64,000 nucleotides of DNA from Hyphomicrobiales bacterium (GTDB taxonomy: Bacteria; Pseudomonadota; Alphaproteobacteria; Rhizobiales; Beijerinckiaceae): the NCBI GenBank assembly GCA_016716745.1, contig JADJVD010000004.1, forward strand, positions 434,001-498,000. The letters are read 5' to 3'. Below the pieces are notes generated by a model. It was not told where the DNA came from and searched no databases. It saw only the letters and a list, made by a program, of their open reading frames with translations. Each line of letters begins with the position of its first letter. Position 1 is the first letter of the stretch. A program made the translations under genes and the position numbers. Positions 26,750 through 35,608 of this stretch are shown here, piece by piece.

Positions 26750-27486
26750 TCGCATCGTGGTTCGCATGGATGTCGGACGCCAACGCCTGGGCGGCGCTGG
26801 TGACTCTGACGGCGATGGAGATCGTGCTCGGGATCGACAATGTCGTGTTCATCTCGGTGCTGGTCGCGCGCCTGCCGGAGGCGCAGGCGAAGGTCGCCCG
26901 CATCACCGGCCTGTCGCTCGCCTTCATCTTCCGCGTCGTTCTGCTGTTCTTCCTGTCGTGGATCATCGGGCTGAAGGAACCCGTGCTGACGATCCTCGGC
27001 AAGGCGCTGTCGTGGCGCGACATCATCCTGATCGTCGGCGGCCTGTTCCTGCTCTACAAGGCGACGACCGAGCTGCATCACGAGGCCGAGCACGACGCCG
27101 AGGATCCGGCGTCCAAGGTGGTCAACAATCTCGGCGTCGCCATCGCTCAGATCGCGGTGATCGACCTCGTCTTCTCGATCGACTCGATCATCACGGCGAT
27201 CGGCATGGCGCAGGATCTGGAGATCATGATCCTCGCCGTCGTGCTGTCGATGCTGGTGATGTTCGCCGCCTCGGGCAGCGTCGCCGGATTCATAAAGAAT
27301 CATCCCACGACGAAGGTGCTGGCGCTGTCCTTCCTCGTGCTGATCGGCATGTCGCTCGTCGCCGAGGGCTGGGGCTTCCACCTGCCGCGCGGCTACGTCT
27401 ATTCGGCGATGGCCTTCTCGGCGGTGGTGGAGATGATCAACATCCGCATCAAGAAGAAGAAGCGCAAGGCGGCCGCCGGCGGCTGA
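26746..27486 (+). CDS. TerC-family integral membrane protein
   Basis: A 246-residue protein with seven or eight helices and two copies of the acidic membrane motif: EIVLGIDNVVFISVL and DLVFSIDSIITAIG. These intramembrane Asp/Glu residues are thought to bind metal ions; relatives such as Alx and MeeY export Mn2+. It ends in a Lys/Arg tail (IRIKKKKRKAA). Start overlaps the pcs stop (ATGA). The tellurite label is historical; manganese handling is an inference from characterised relatives. Confidence 0.92.
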   Translation: MIASWFAWMSDANAWAALVTLTAMEIVLGIDNVVFISVLVARLPEAQAKVARITGLSLAFIFRVVLLFFLSWIIGLKEPVLTILGKALSWRDIILIVGGLFLLYKATTELHHEAEHDAEDPASKVVNNLGVAIAQIAVIDLVFSIDSIITAIGMAQDLEIMILAVVLSMLVMFAASGSVAGFIKNHPTTKVLALSFLVLIGMSLVAEGWGFHLPRGYVYSAMAFSAVVEMINIRIKKKKRKAAAGG

Positions 27487-27491
27487 CGCAG

Positions 27492-27505
27492 GGGAGGCGC
27501 CTCCC
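27492..27505. other. 14-base perfect palindrome between convergent genes
   Basis: GGGAGGCGCCTCCC lies between the stops of terC and the SulP gene. There is no adjacent T-run, so it is not a canonical intrinsic terminator, but it could fold in the 3' end of both transcripts. Confidence 0.4.
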
Positions 27506-27511
27506 GGCCGG

Positions 27512-29233
27512 TCAGTGACCGCCGGACGGCGCGTCGTCCGCGACCGGGCCTGAGGTCGCGTGTTCGGCCCAAGCCCGCGCCGCGTCCGGATCGCGGAAGA
27601 AGCGGGCGGAGCGGCGGTCGACGCCGTTCTGCAACAGGACGCGCAGCACGTTCGAGTTGGCGCCGGCGATGACGACGCGCGCGCCCGAGCGCCGCGCGCC
27701 GGCGATGAAGGACTGCATTTCGTGCGCCGCCGTCGCATCGGCGATGGGAACGGCGGACAGGTCGAGCACGAAGGCGCGCGGCGTGCGGCCGATCCGCGCC
27801 AGCGTCTGCGCCACCGCCGAGGCCGCGCCGAAGAAGAACGGCCCGGCGATGCGGTAGACGACGACGCTCGCCGGGTCGCCGGTGTAGGGCGTGCGCGCCG
27901 CGCCCGCCGTATCGGCCTGATCCTCGTCGAAGATGCTCCGCTGGGTCGAGACCTCAACGGCCTCGGCCATGCGGTGCATGAACATGATCGCCCCGAGCGT
28001 GACGCCGGCGGCGATGCCCTCGGTCAGATCGCGGAACACGGTGAGCAGGAAGGTGACGAGCAGCACCGCCGCCTCGCCCCGGTCGAACCGCAGCAGGCGG
28101 GCGAACTCGGCCTTCTCCGCCATGTTCCACGCCACGATGGCGAGCACGGCGGAAAGCGTCGCCAGCGGAATGTAGGAGGCGAGCGGGGCGGCGAGCGCCA
28201 TGAAGCCGAGCAGGAACAGGGCGTGGAGGATCCCCGAGACGGGCCCGTGCGCATGGGCGCGGACGTTCGTCGCGGTCCGGGCGATGGTGCCGGTGGCGCA
28301 CAGCCCGCCGAACAGAGCCGAGGCGATGTTGGCGTAGCCCTGCGCCACCAGTTCGCAGTTGGAGCGGTGGCGCCGGCCGGTCATGCCGTCGGCGACGACG
28401 GCCGAGAGCAGCGACTCGATGCCGCCGAGAATGGCGATGGCGATGGCGGCGGGCACGACGTCGATCAGCTTCGACAGATCGAAGGCGGGCAGGGCCGGGG
28501 CCGGCAGCGAGCGCGGCACGCCGCCATAGCGCGTCCCGATGGTCTCGACCGGCAAATCGAACGCCCAGACCAGCACGCCGCCGAGGATGACCGCGAACAA
28601 CAGGCCCGGCCAGCGCGGCTTCCATACGCGCATCGCCAGGATGAAGACGAGCGAGAACGCCGCCACGCCGGCCGCATAGGGGTTCCATGTCGGCAGGGCG
28701 GCCCAGATCGCCTGCAATTTCGGCAGGAAGGCCGCGGGCTCCGACGCCATGCGCAGCCCGAACAGCTCGCGGAGCTGGCTGGCGAAGATGATGACGGCGA
28801 TGCCGGCGGTGAAGCCGACCGTAACGGGATGCGGGATGTATTTGATGTAGGTGCCGAGCCGCAGATAGCCGATCGCCAGCAGCAAGAGGCCCGCCATGAT
28901 CGTGGCGAGCAGGAAGCCGTCGTAGCCTTGCTTCTCGATGGTCGCGGCCACCAGCACGATGAAGGCGCCGGCCGGACCGCCGATCTGGAACCGGCTGCCG
29001 CCGAGCGCCGAGATCAGAAATCCGCCGATGATCGCCGTGTAGAGTCCCTGTTCGGGCTTGGCGCCCGAGGCGATGGCGATCGCCATCGACAGGGGCAGGG
29101 CGACGATGGCGACCGTCAGCCCGGCGACGGCGTCGGCGCGAAACTGGGGAAAGCCGTAGCCCTCGCGCCAGACCGTCACCAGTTTCGGGGTGAAAAGCTC
29201 CGCAAAGGTCGGGCGTTGCGCGCGCGCGTTCAT
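27512..29233 (-). CDS. SulP-family anion permease with STAS domain
   Basis: A 573-residue SLC26/SulP transporter. The transmembrane region (about residues 20-420) opens with YGFPQFRADAVAGLTVAIVALPLSMAIAIASG and includes the GGIESLLSAVVADGMTG segment; the C-terminal 120 residues form a STAS domain (VYRIAGPFFFGAASAV, VLDLSAVPIADATAAHEM). Substrates in the family include sulfate, bicarbonate and dicarboxylates, and cannot be chosen here. Start ATG 29233 gives the usual short cytoplasmic N-terminus; the frame is open much farther upstream. Confidence 0.9.
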   Translation of the reverse strand: MNARAQRPTFAELFTPKLVTVWREGYGFPQFRADAVAGLTVAIVALPLSMAIAIASGAKPEQGLYTAIIGGFLISALGGSRFQIGGPAGAFIVLVAATIEKQGYDGFLLATIMAGLLLLAIGYLRLGTYIKYIPHPVTVGFTAGIAVIIFASQLRELFGLRMASEPAAFLPKLQAIWAALPTWNPYAAGVAAFSLVFILAMRVWKPRWPGLLFAVILGGVLVWAFDLPVETIGTRYGGVPRSLPAPALPAFDLSKLIDVVPAAIAIAILGGIESLLSAVVADGMTGRRHRSNCELVAQGYANIASALFGGLCATGTIARTATNVRAHAHGPVSGILHALFLLGFMALAAPLASYIPLATLSAVLAIVAWNMAEKAEFARLLRFDRGEAAVLLVTFLLTVFRDLTEGIAAGVTLGAIMFMHRMAEAVEVSTQRSIFDEDQADTAGAARTPYTGDPASVVVYRIAGPFFFGAASAVAQTLARIGRTPRAFVLDLSAVPIADATAAHEMQSFIAGARRSGARVVIAGANSNVLRVLLQNGVDRRSARFFRDPDAARAWAEHATSGPVADDAPSGGH

Positions 29234-29375
29234 ACGTCTTGTGTCCGGTGTGGGATCGCGCGACTCGCGACGGGGCAGTGTAGAACCCCGGACGGCGTTT
29301 GGAGAACCGGTTGCGGGCGCGGGCCAGACATCCATAGGATACGCCCGACAGATCAATCGGTTTGAGAGGCACGCG

Positions 29376-30347
29376 ATGGCCAAGGCGATCATCATCAGGG
29401 CGCCGGGCGGACCGGAGGCGATGGTTCTGGAGGAGTTCGATCCGGGCCAGCCGGGGCCGGGACAGACGCTCATTCGCCACGAAGCGGTCGGCGTCAATTT
29501 TATCGACGTCTATCACCGCACCGGGCTCTACCCGCTGCCGCTGCCCTTCACGCCGGGCAGCGAGGGGGCGGGCGAGGTGCTCGCCGTCGGGCCGGGGGTG
29601 ACGAATGTGAAGGTCGGCGACCGCGTCGCCTACGGCACATCGCGCGGCGCCTACGCCTCGGAGCGCGTGATCGACGCGGGGACGCTCGTAAAGCTGCCCG
29701 ACGCGATCTCCTACGAAACCGCCGCGGCGATGATGCTGAAGGGGCTGACCGCGCAGTATCTCCTGCGCCAGACCTTCCCGATCAAGGCGGGCGACACGAT
29801 CCTCGTTCATGCGGCGGCCGGCGGCGTCGGCCTGATCCTGTGCCAGTGGGGGCGCGCGCTCGGGGCGACGGTGATCGGCACGGTCGGCTCGCAGGACAAG
29901 GCGAAGCTCGCCAGCGAGGCCGGCGCGCATCACGTCATCCGCTATCGCGAGGAGAACGTCGCCGAGCGCGTCAAGGCGATCACCGGCGGCAAGATGTGCG
30001 ACGTGGTCTACGACGGGGTCGGCAAGGACACGTTCATCGCCTCGCTCGACAGTCTGCGCCCGCTCGGCATGATGGTGTCGTTCGGCAACGCCTCCGGTCC
30101 GGTCGACGCCTTCAATGTCGGCGTTCTGGCGCAGAAGGGATCGCTGTTCCTGACGCGGCCGACGCTGTTCACCTACGCCTCGACGCCGGAGAAACTGGCC
30201 GCCATGTCGAAGGACCTGATGGACGCGATGGCTTCCGGCGCGGTGAAGATCGCCGTCAACGCGCGCTATCCGCTCGCCGACGCGGCGCAGGCCCATCGCG
30301 ATCTCGAGGCGCGCAAGACGACCGGCGCCTCCGTGCTGATTCCGTAA
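29376..30347 (+). CDS. NADPH:quinone oxidoreductase, MDR superfamily
   Basis: A 323-residue zinc-independent medium-chain reductase close to zeta-crystallin/QorA. It has GVNFIDVYHRTGLYPLPLPF, PGSEGAGEVLAVG and the nucleotide loop HAAAGGVGLILCQWGRALGA with GTVGSQDKA following. No structural or catalytic Zn ligands are present. Start ATG 29376 behind a GAGAGG site. It reduces quinones or enones one electron at a time in characterised relatives. It stands alone between the divergent SulP gene and the ABC operon. Confidence 0.92.
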   Translation: MAKAIIIRAPGGPEAMVLEEFDPGQPGPGQTLIRHEAVGVNFIDVYHRTGLYPLPLPFTPGSEGAGEVLAVGPGVTNVKVGDRVAYGTSRGAYASERVIDAGTLVKLPDAISYETAAAMMLKGLTAQYLLRQTFPIKAGDTILVHAAAGGVGLILCQWGRALGATVIGTVGSQDKAKLASEAGAHHVIRYREENVAERVKAITGGKMCDVVYDGVGKDTFIASLDSLRPLGMMVSFGNASGPVDAFNVGVLAQKGSLFLTRPTLFTYASTPEKLAAMSKDLMDAMASGAVKIAVNARYPLADAAQAHRDLEARKTTGASVLIP

Positions 30348-30427
30348 GCGCCTCTGCAGGCGGGGCGCGGGACGGCACGAGGGTTGCACCTCTCTCAGCG
30401 CCCCGCGCCGCGCGGGCAGGAGTTCCG

Positions 30428-31986
30428 ATGACCGCCGCCACGACGCTCGCGACGCCGCCCGCCGAAAACACGCCGCTCGTCTCGCTGCGCGGGATCGTCA
30501 AGCGGTTCGGCGATTTCGTCGCCAACGACCGCATCGACCTCGACATCCGGCGCGGCGAGACCCATGCGCTGCTCGGCGAGAACGGCGCCGGCAAGTCGAC
30601 GCTCGTGAAGATGCTCTACGGTCTGCTGGAGCCGAGCGAGGGCGCGATTACCTGGGAGGGCAGGCCGATCCGCCTGACGCGGCCGGACGATGCGCGGGCG
30701 CTCGGCGTCGGCATGGTGTTCCAGCATTTCTCGCTGTTCGACAATCTCACCGTCGCCGAGAACATCGAGCTCGTGCTGCCGAAGGAGGCGCGGCGCGCCG
30801 ATCTCGCCCAAAAGATCGCGGCGATCTCGCAACGCTACGGCATGGCGCTGGAGCCGGATCGGCCGGTCTGGTCGTTGTCGGCCGGCGAGCGCCAGCGCAT
30901 CGAGATCGCGCGCTGCCTGTTGCAGGACCCCAAGCTCGTCATCCTCGACGAGCCGACCTCGGTGCTGACGCCGCAGGAGGCCGAAAAGCTGTTCGTGACG
31001 CTCGACAGTCTGAAGGCCGAAGGGCGGGCGCTGCTCTACATCTCGCACCGGCTCGAGGAGGTGAAGCGCCTGTGCGACCGCGCCACCATCCTGCGGCGCG
31101 GCAAGGTCGTCGGCGCCTGCGATCCGCGCCGGGAGAGCGCGCGCTCGCTCGCCGCGCTGATGGTCGGGCAGGAGGTCGCCGAGGTGAAGGCGGAGGGGCA
31201 GGCCGCGAACGGGCCGGAGCGGCTCGTCGCGAAAAACCTGTCGATGCGTTCGCGCGAGACGCATGGCGTCGCCTTGCGCGACGTCGCGCTGACGGTGCGC
31301 GGCGGCGAGGTGCTCGGCGTCGCAGGCGTCGCGGGCAACGGCCAGTCCGAACTCTTCGCCGCCCTGTCGGGCGAGACGCGCGCCGACGCCGACGAGGAGG
31401 TGTGGATCGACGGGCGGCCATGCGGCCTGTCGGGCGTCACCGCGCGGCGACTGATGAACGCGTCCTTCGTGCCGGAGGAGCGCAACGGCCATGCGGCCGC
31501 GCCCGATTTCTCGCTGTCCGACAATGTCGTGCTGTCGCGTCACGCCACGGGCGGCCTGGCCAAGGGGGGCTTCATCGCGGCGGGCGCGGCGCGGGCGGCG
31601 GCGCAGCGCATCGTCGACACCTTCGACGTGCGCAAGTCGGGCGACGACCCGCCGGCGCGCACGCTGTCCGGCGGCAATCTCCAGAAATTCGTCGTCGGCC
31701 GCGAGATCCTGCGCGATCCCGGCGTGCTCGTGGTCAACCAGCCGACCTGGGGCGTCGACGCGATGGCGGCGGCGACGATCCGGCAGGCGATCCTCGATCT
31801 CGCCGCGCGCGGCGCGGCCGTGCTCGTCATCAGTCAGGATCTCGACGAACTGTTCGAGATTTCGGACCGCATCGCGGTGATCCATGACGGCGCGCTCTCG
31901 GCCCGCTCGACGCGCGGGCGACGACACGCGAGGAAATCGGCCTGCTGATGGGCGGCGCGCATCCGACGGTGCACCATGCGGCGTGA
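30428..31986 (+). CDS. nucleoside/BMP-type ABC importer ATPase, frameshift at the 3' end
   Basis: Duplicated-ATPase subunit of the kind serving purine nucleoside (NupA/YufO) or simple-sugar importers. The first cassette has Walker A LGENGAGKSTLVK, LSAGERQRIEIARCL and VILDEPTSVL; the second has a degenerate Walker A (GVAGNGQSEL), signature LSGGNLQKFVVGREI and VVNQPTWGVD, as is usual. The literal frame stops at 31948 after an Arg-rich tail. Restoring one base in the CCC run at 31902-31904 gives the family ending T-T-R-E-E-I-G-L-L-M-G-G and a stop at 31986, for 519 residues. Both active sites are unaffected. Start ATG 30428. Confidence 0.9.
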
Positions 31987-32005
31987 GGGACGGAGCGCCC
32001 GGACC

Positions 32006-32108
32006 GCGAGCCAGAGGCTCGCATTCTTCTTGCTGCGAGCCGGAGGCTCGCGGTCCTGCATGCGAGCCGGAGGCTCGCGGTCCGGCTCCATGCGAGCCGG
32101 AGGCTCGC
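32006..32108. repeat. array of four 17-base palindromic hairpins (REP-like)
   Basis: GCGAGCC-GGA-GGCTCGC occurs at 32035-32051, 32062-32078 and 32092-32108, with a variant (loop AGA) at 32006-32022. Each forms a 7-base-pair stem with a 3-base loop, often followed by GGTCC. They lie between the ATPase and first permease genes of one operon, so they will be transcribed and could pause polymerase or protect the upstream mRNA. Confidence 0.85.
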
Positions 32109-32132
32109 GGTCCGTTTTGGCGGAGGCGCGTC

Positions 32133-33221
32133 ATGCGGATTGATCTCGAGCCGCGCGGCGCGCCGTCCCGCATGTTGGAGATCCTTGCGCCGGTGGCGGC
32201 GTTCGCCGTCGCGCTGCTGATCGGCGGGCTCGTCGTGTGGCTGCTCGGCAAGTCGCCGGTTCGCGCCTTTCAGGTCTATTTCGTCGAGCCGCTGACGCAG
32301 GGCTGGTCCTTGCAGGAGATCGCGGTGAAGGCCGCGCCGCTGGCGCTGATCGCGACCGGCCTCGCCTTCTGCTTCCGCGCCAACGTCTGGAACATCGGCG
32401 CCGAGGGGCAGTTCATCGTCGGCGGCGCCATAGGCGGCTGGATCGGCCTGCTGACGCATGGCGGGGCGGGGCAGGGCGTGCTCGGCTCGTGGTGGATCCT
32501 GCCGGCCATGCTGATCGCCGGCGCGCTGGCGGGCGCGGCCTACGCGATGATCCCGGCGCTGCTGCGCGTGCGGCTTGGCGTGTCGGAGATTCTGACGAGC
32601 CTCATGCTCGTTTATGTCGCCGAGCTGTGGCTCGACTACATGGTGCGCGGGCCGTGGAAGGACCCGAAGGGGTTCAACTTTCCCGTCACCGTCACCTTCG
32701 ATTCTTCGGCGACGCTGCCCTTGCTGGTCGAGGGCGGACGGCTGCACGCCGGCGTGTTGCTGGCGCTGGTCGCGGTCGCCGTGGCGACGGTCATCTTCGC
32801 CCGAAGCCTGTTCGGCTTCGAGGTGCGGCTCGTCGGCGCGGCGCCGCGCGCGGCCCGCTTCGCCGGCTTTTCGGAAAAGCGCCTCGCCGTCGCGGTGCTG
32901 GCGATCTCGGGCGCGGCGGCGGGGCTCGCCGGCATCGCCGAAGTGTCGGGGCAGATCGGCCAGTTGCAGACATCGATCTCGCCCGGCTACGGCTTCACCG
33001 CGATCATCGTCGCCTTTCTCGGACGGCTGTCGCCGCCGGGCATTCTCGTCGCCGCTCTGGTGCTGGCGCTCACCTATATCGGCGGCGAGGGCGCGCAGAT
33101 CGCGCTGAAGCTGCCGCTCGACATGACCAAGGCGTTTCAGGGCGTGCTGCTGATGTGCGTGCTCGCCGCCGACGTGTTCACCCGCTACCGCGTGCGCATC
33201 GTGACGGGGGGGCGGGCGTGA
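32133..33221 (+). CDS. ABC importer permease, BMP/nucleoside type (first)
   Basis: A 362-residue inner-membrane subunit with about ten helices. The family sequences VKAAPLALIATGLAFCFRAN, WNIGAEGQFIVGGAIGGW, LGVSEILTSLMLVYVAELWL and SPGYGFTAIIVAFLGRLSP identify the NupB/YufP-type permease. Start ATG 32133 behind GGCGGAGGCG. Its stop overlaps the GTG start of the second permease (GTGA), which shows coupled synthesis of the two subunits. Confidence 0.94.
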   Translation: MRIDLEPRGAPSRMLEILAPVAAFAVALLIGGLVVWLLGKSPVRAFQVYFVEPLTQGWSLQEIAVKAAPLALIATGLAFCFRANVWNIGAEGQFIVGGAIGGWIGLLTHGGAGQGVLGSWWILPAMLIAGALAGAAYAMIPALLRVRLGVSEILTSLMLVYVAELWLDYMVRGPWKDPKGFNFPVTVTFDSSATLPLLVEGGRLHAGVLLALVAVAVATVIFARSLFGFEVRLVGAAPRAARFAGFSEKRLAVAVLAISGAAAGLAGIAEVSGQIGQLQTSISPGYGFTAIIVAFLGRLSPPGILVAALVLALTYIGGEGAQIALKLPLDMTKAFQGVLLMCVLAADVFTRYRVRIVTGGRA

Positions 33222-34144
33222 ACCCGGATATCCTGCAACTCGTCCTCTTCACCATCGTCACGGCGGCGACGCCGCTGCTGATCGCCGCCATCGGCGAACT
33301 CGTGGTCGAGCGCGCCGGCGTGCTCAATCTCGGCGTCGAGGGGATGATGATCGTCGGCGCGGCGGTCGGCTTTGCGGCCGGCTACGCCTCGAACTCGATC
33401 CTCGTCGGCGCGCTCGCCGGCATGGCGGCGGGCATGGCGCTGTCGCTCTTGTTCGCGCTGCTCGTGGTCGGGCTGGCGACCAATCAGGTGGCGTCGGGCC
33501 TGGCGCTGACGATCTTCGGCCTCGGCGTGTCGGGGCTGGCGGGGGCCGGCTTCGTCGGGCTGAAGCGCGAGGCCGCTTCGCACCTCTTCATTCCGGGGCT
33601 GAGCGATCTGCCCTTCGTCGGCAAGCTGATCTTCGGGCACGATTTCTTCGTCTATGGCGGGCTGGGGTTGACGGCGGCGGCGTGGTGGTTCCTGACGCGC
33701 ACGCGCGCCGGCCTGACGCTGCGGGCGATCGGCGACAATCACGTCTCGGCCCATTCCCTCGGCCTGCCGGTGCGGCGCTACCGGGTGCTGGCGATCCTGT
33801 TCGGCGGCGCCTGCGCGGGCCTCGCCGGAGCGTATCTGTCGCTCGCCTACACGCCGTTCTGGACGCCCGGCATGACGGCGGGACGCGGCTGGATCGCGCT
33901 GGCGCTGGTCGTGTTCTCCTCGTGGCGGCCGTGGCGGGCGCTGGCCGGCGCGCTGCTGTTCGGCGGGGCGACGACGCTGCAATTGCACGCGCAGGCGGCC
34001 GGCGGGTTCCGGGTTCCGGCGCAGTTCATGTCGGCGCTGCCCTACATCGTGACCATTCTGGCGCTGATCGTCCTGTCGGTCTGGGACCGGCGCGGAACGA
34101 CCGCCCCGGCCGCGCTGGGCAAGCCGTTCGTGCCGGATCGCTGA
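33218..34144 (+). CDS. ABC importer permease, BMP/nucleoside type (second)
   Basis: A 308-residue membrane subunit of the NupC/YufQ type: TAATPLLIAAIGELVVERAG, VLNLGVEGMMIVGAAVGF, NQVASGLALTIFGLGVSG and the C-terminal GMTAGRGWIALALVVFSSW are all family hallmarks. It has about eight helices. GTG start at 33218. It pairs with the previous permease to form the membrane pore. Confidence 0.94.
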   Translation: MNPDILQLVLFTIVTAATPLLIAAIGELVVERAGVLNLGVEGMMIVGAAVGFAAGYASNSILVGALAGMAAGMALSLLFALLVVGLATNQVASGLALTIFGLGVSGLAGAGFVGLKREAASHLFIPGLSDLPFVGKLIFGHDFFVYGGLGLTAAAWWFLTRTRAGLTLRAIGDNHVSAHSLGLPVRRYRVLAILFGGACAGLAGAYLSLAYTPFWTPGMTAGRGWIALALVVFSSWRPWRALAGALLFGGATTLQLHAQAAGGFRVPAQFMSALPYIVTILALIVLSVWDRRGTTAPAALGKPFVPDR

Positions 34145-34240
34145 GCTTTGTTGGGGAGTGGCTGGCCCGGCTCTTGCCAAGCGCGTGCGGGGGGTCGAAC
34201 AATCGCGCCCCACGGAGCCGCGCAAGGGCGCCGACGATCA

Positions 34241-34246
34241 CAGGAG
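34241..34246 (+). promoter_or_regulatory. ribosome binding site that fixes the BMP-protein start
   Basis: CAGGAG directly abuts an ATG at 34247 (no spacing) and stands six bases ahead of the second ATG at 34253. Only the second gives a workable distance, so translation should begin MRKLVMAAAA. Confidence 0.6.
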
Positions 34247-34252
34247 ATGTGC

Positions 34253-35320
34253 ATGCGTAAATTGGTGATGGCGGCGGCGGCGCTCGCCGCCTCGCTCGCT
34301 CTCGGCGCAACGGCGATCGCGCAAGAGAAGCTCAAGGTCGGCTTCATCTATGTCGGCCCGGTCGGCGATTTCGGCTGGTCCTATCAGCACGATCAGGGCC
34401 GTCTCGCGCTCGAGAAGAAGTTCGGCGCCAAGATCGAGACGAGCTATCTCGAGAACGTGCCCGAGAACGACAGCGAGCGCTCCATCGAGCAGCTCGCGCG
34501 CTCCGGCCACAAGCTGATCTTCACCACCTCGTTCGGCTTCATGGAGCCGACGCTGAAGGTCGCCAAGAAATTCCCGGACGTGAAGTTCGAACACGCGACC
34601 GGCTTCAAGCAGGCGCCGAACGTGGCGACCTATGCGGCGAAGTTCCACGAAGGCCGCTACATCATCGGGCAGATCGCCGGCAAGATGACCAAGACGAACA
34701 CGGTCGGCTACATCGTGTCGTTCCCGATCCCGGAAGTGATCGCCGGCATCAACGCCTTCATGCTCGGCGCGCAGTCGGTCAATCCGAACCTCAAGGTCAA
34801 GATCGTCTGGGTGAACACCTGGTTCGATCCGGGCAAGGAGGCGGACGCCGCCAAGGCGCTGCTGGCGCAGGGCGCCGACATCCTCGTCCAACACACCGAC
34901 TCGGCCGCCGCCATGCAGGAAGCCGAGAAGGCCGGCAAGCACGCCTTCGGCCAGGCCTCGGACATGATCAAGTTCGGCCCGAAGGCGCAGTACACCTCGA
35001 TCGTCGACGACTGGTCGGCCTACTACATCGGCCGCGTGCAGGCCGCGCTCGACGGAACGTGGAAGTCCGGCGACGTGTGGGGCGGCCTCGCGCAGGACAT
35101 GGTGCACATGGCGGCCTACACGAACCTGCCCGACGACGTGAAGAAGATGGCCGAGGAGACGCAGGCCGCCATCAAGTCCGGCAAGCTGAACCCGTTCAAG
35201 GGGCCGATCCTGAAGCAGGACGGCACGGAGGTCGTGAAGGCCGGCGAGAACCTGGCCGACAAGGACATCCTTTCGATGAACTGGTACGTGAAGGGCGTCG
35301 ACGACAAGATCCCGCAATAA
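34253..35320 (+). CDS. BMP-family substrate-binding protein
   Basis: A 355-residue periplasmic binding protein of the basic membrane protein (PnrA/Med) family. Signal peptide MRKLVMAAAALAASLALGAT ends at an Ala-Gln-Glu junction. The mature fold has LKVGFIYVGPVGDFGWSYQH (ligand Asp and Trp), TTSFGFMEPTLKVA, and VQHTDSAAAMQEAEKAG. Relatives bind purine nucleosides, and the ATPase and two permeases upstream are of the same class. Here the binding-protein gene comes last in the operon rather than first. A strong terminator follows 130 bases downstream. Confidence 0.93.
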   Translation: MRKLVMAAAALAASLALGATAIAQEKLKVGFIYVGPVGDFGWSYQHDQGRLALEKKFGAKIETSYLENVPENDSERSIEQLARSGHKLIFTTSFGFMEPTLKVAKKFPDVKFEHATGFKQAPNVATYAAKFHEGRYIIGQIAGKMTKTNTVGYIVSFPIPEVIAGINAFMLGAQSVNPNLKVKIVWVNTWFDPGKEADAAKALLAQGADILVQHTDSAAAMQEAEKAGKHAFGQASDMIKFGPKAQYTSIVDDWSAYYIGRVQAALDGTWKSGDVWGGLAQDMVHMAAYTNLPDDVKKMAEETQAAIKSGKLNPFKGPILKQDGTEVVKAGENLADKDILSMNWYVKGVDDKIPQ

Positions 35321-35373
35321 GGGGCGCAAATTGTCCGCCCGCGTCACGGGAAATTGATCCAGGGCAAAGCGCG

Positions 35374-35414
35374 CTCGCCGGCGGGCTCCTAAAAAGGGAG
35401 CGATCGCCGGCGAG
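35374..35414. other. long imperfect inverted repeat downstream of the BMP operon
   Basis: Outer arms CTCGCCGGCG (35374-35383) and CGCCGGCGAG (35405-35414) pair over ten bases, with inner arms GCTCC (35385-35389) and GGAGC (35397-35401) enclosing an A-rich loop. It lacks a T-run and lies 40 bases ahead of the intrinsic terminator, so it may stabilise the transcript 3' end. Confidence 0.6.
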
Positions 35415-35453
35415 AGGCTCCTCCCTCGACAAAAAGTCCGACGATCCACTTCT

Positions 35454-35481
35454 GGCCCGGCTCTGCCGGGCCATTTTGTTT
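35454..35481 (+). terminator. intrinsic terminator of the nucleoside ABC operon
   Basis: GGCCCGGC-TCT-GCCGGGCC (8-base-pair perfect stem, 3-base loop) followed by ATTTTGTTT. It ends the operon that finishes with the BMP-protein gene. Confidence 0.85.
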
Positions 35482-35608
35482 GGGGACTGATGGTGGCTCG
35501 TCGTCCGCCTCGAACGCTGCGTCTAAGCCCGCTTCACTGCGTCGCAATTCTCGTGGCGGCCGCCGTCATGATTGAGTGCACGCGGACATCGACGGATTGA
35601 AGCCGCGC

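Noticed and set aside
32006..32108. CRISPR array
   Set aside because: Repeats are 17-base perfect palindromes with 10-13-base spacers that resemble each other; no cas genes are near. They are REP-like hairpins.
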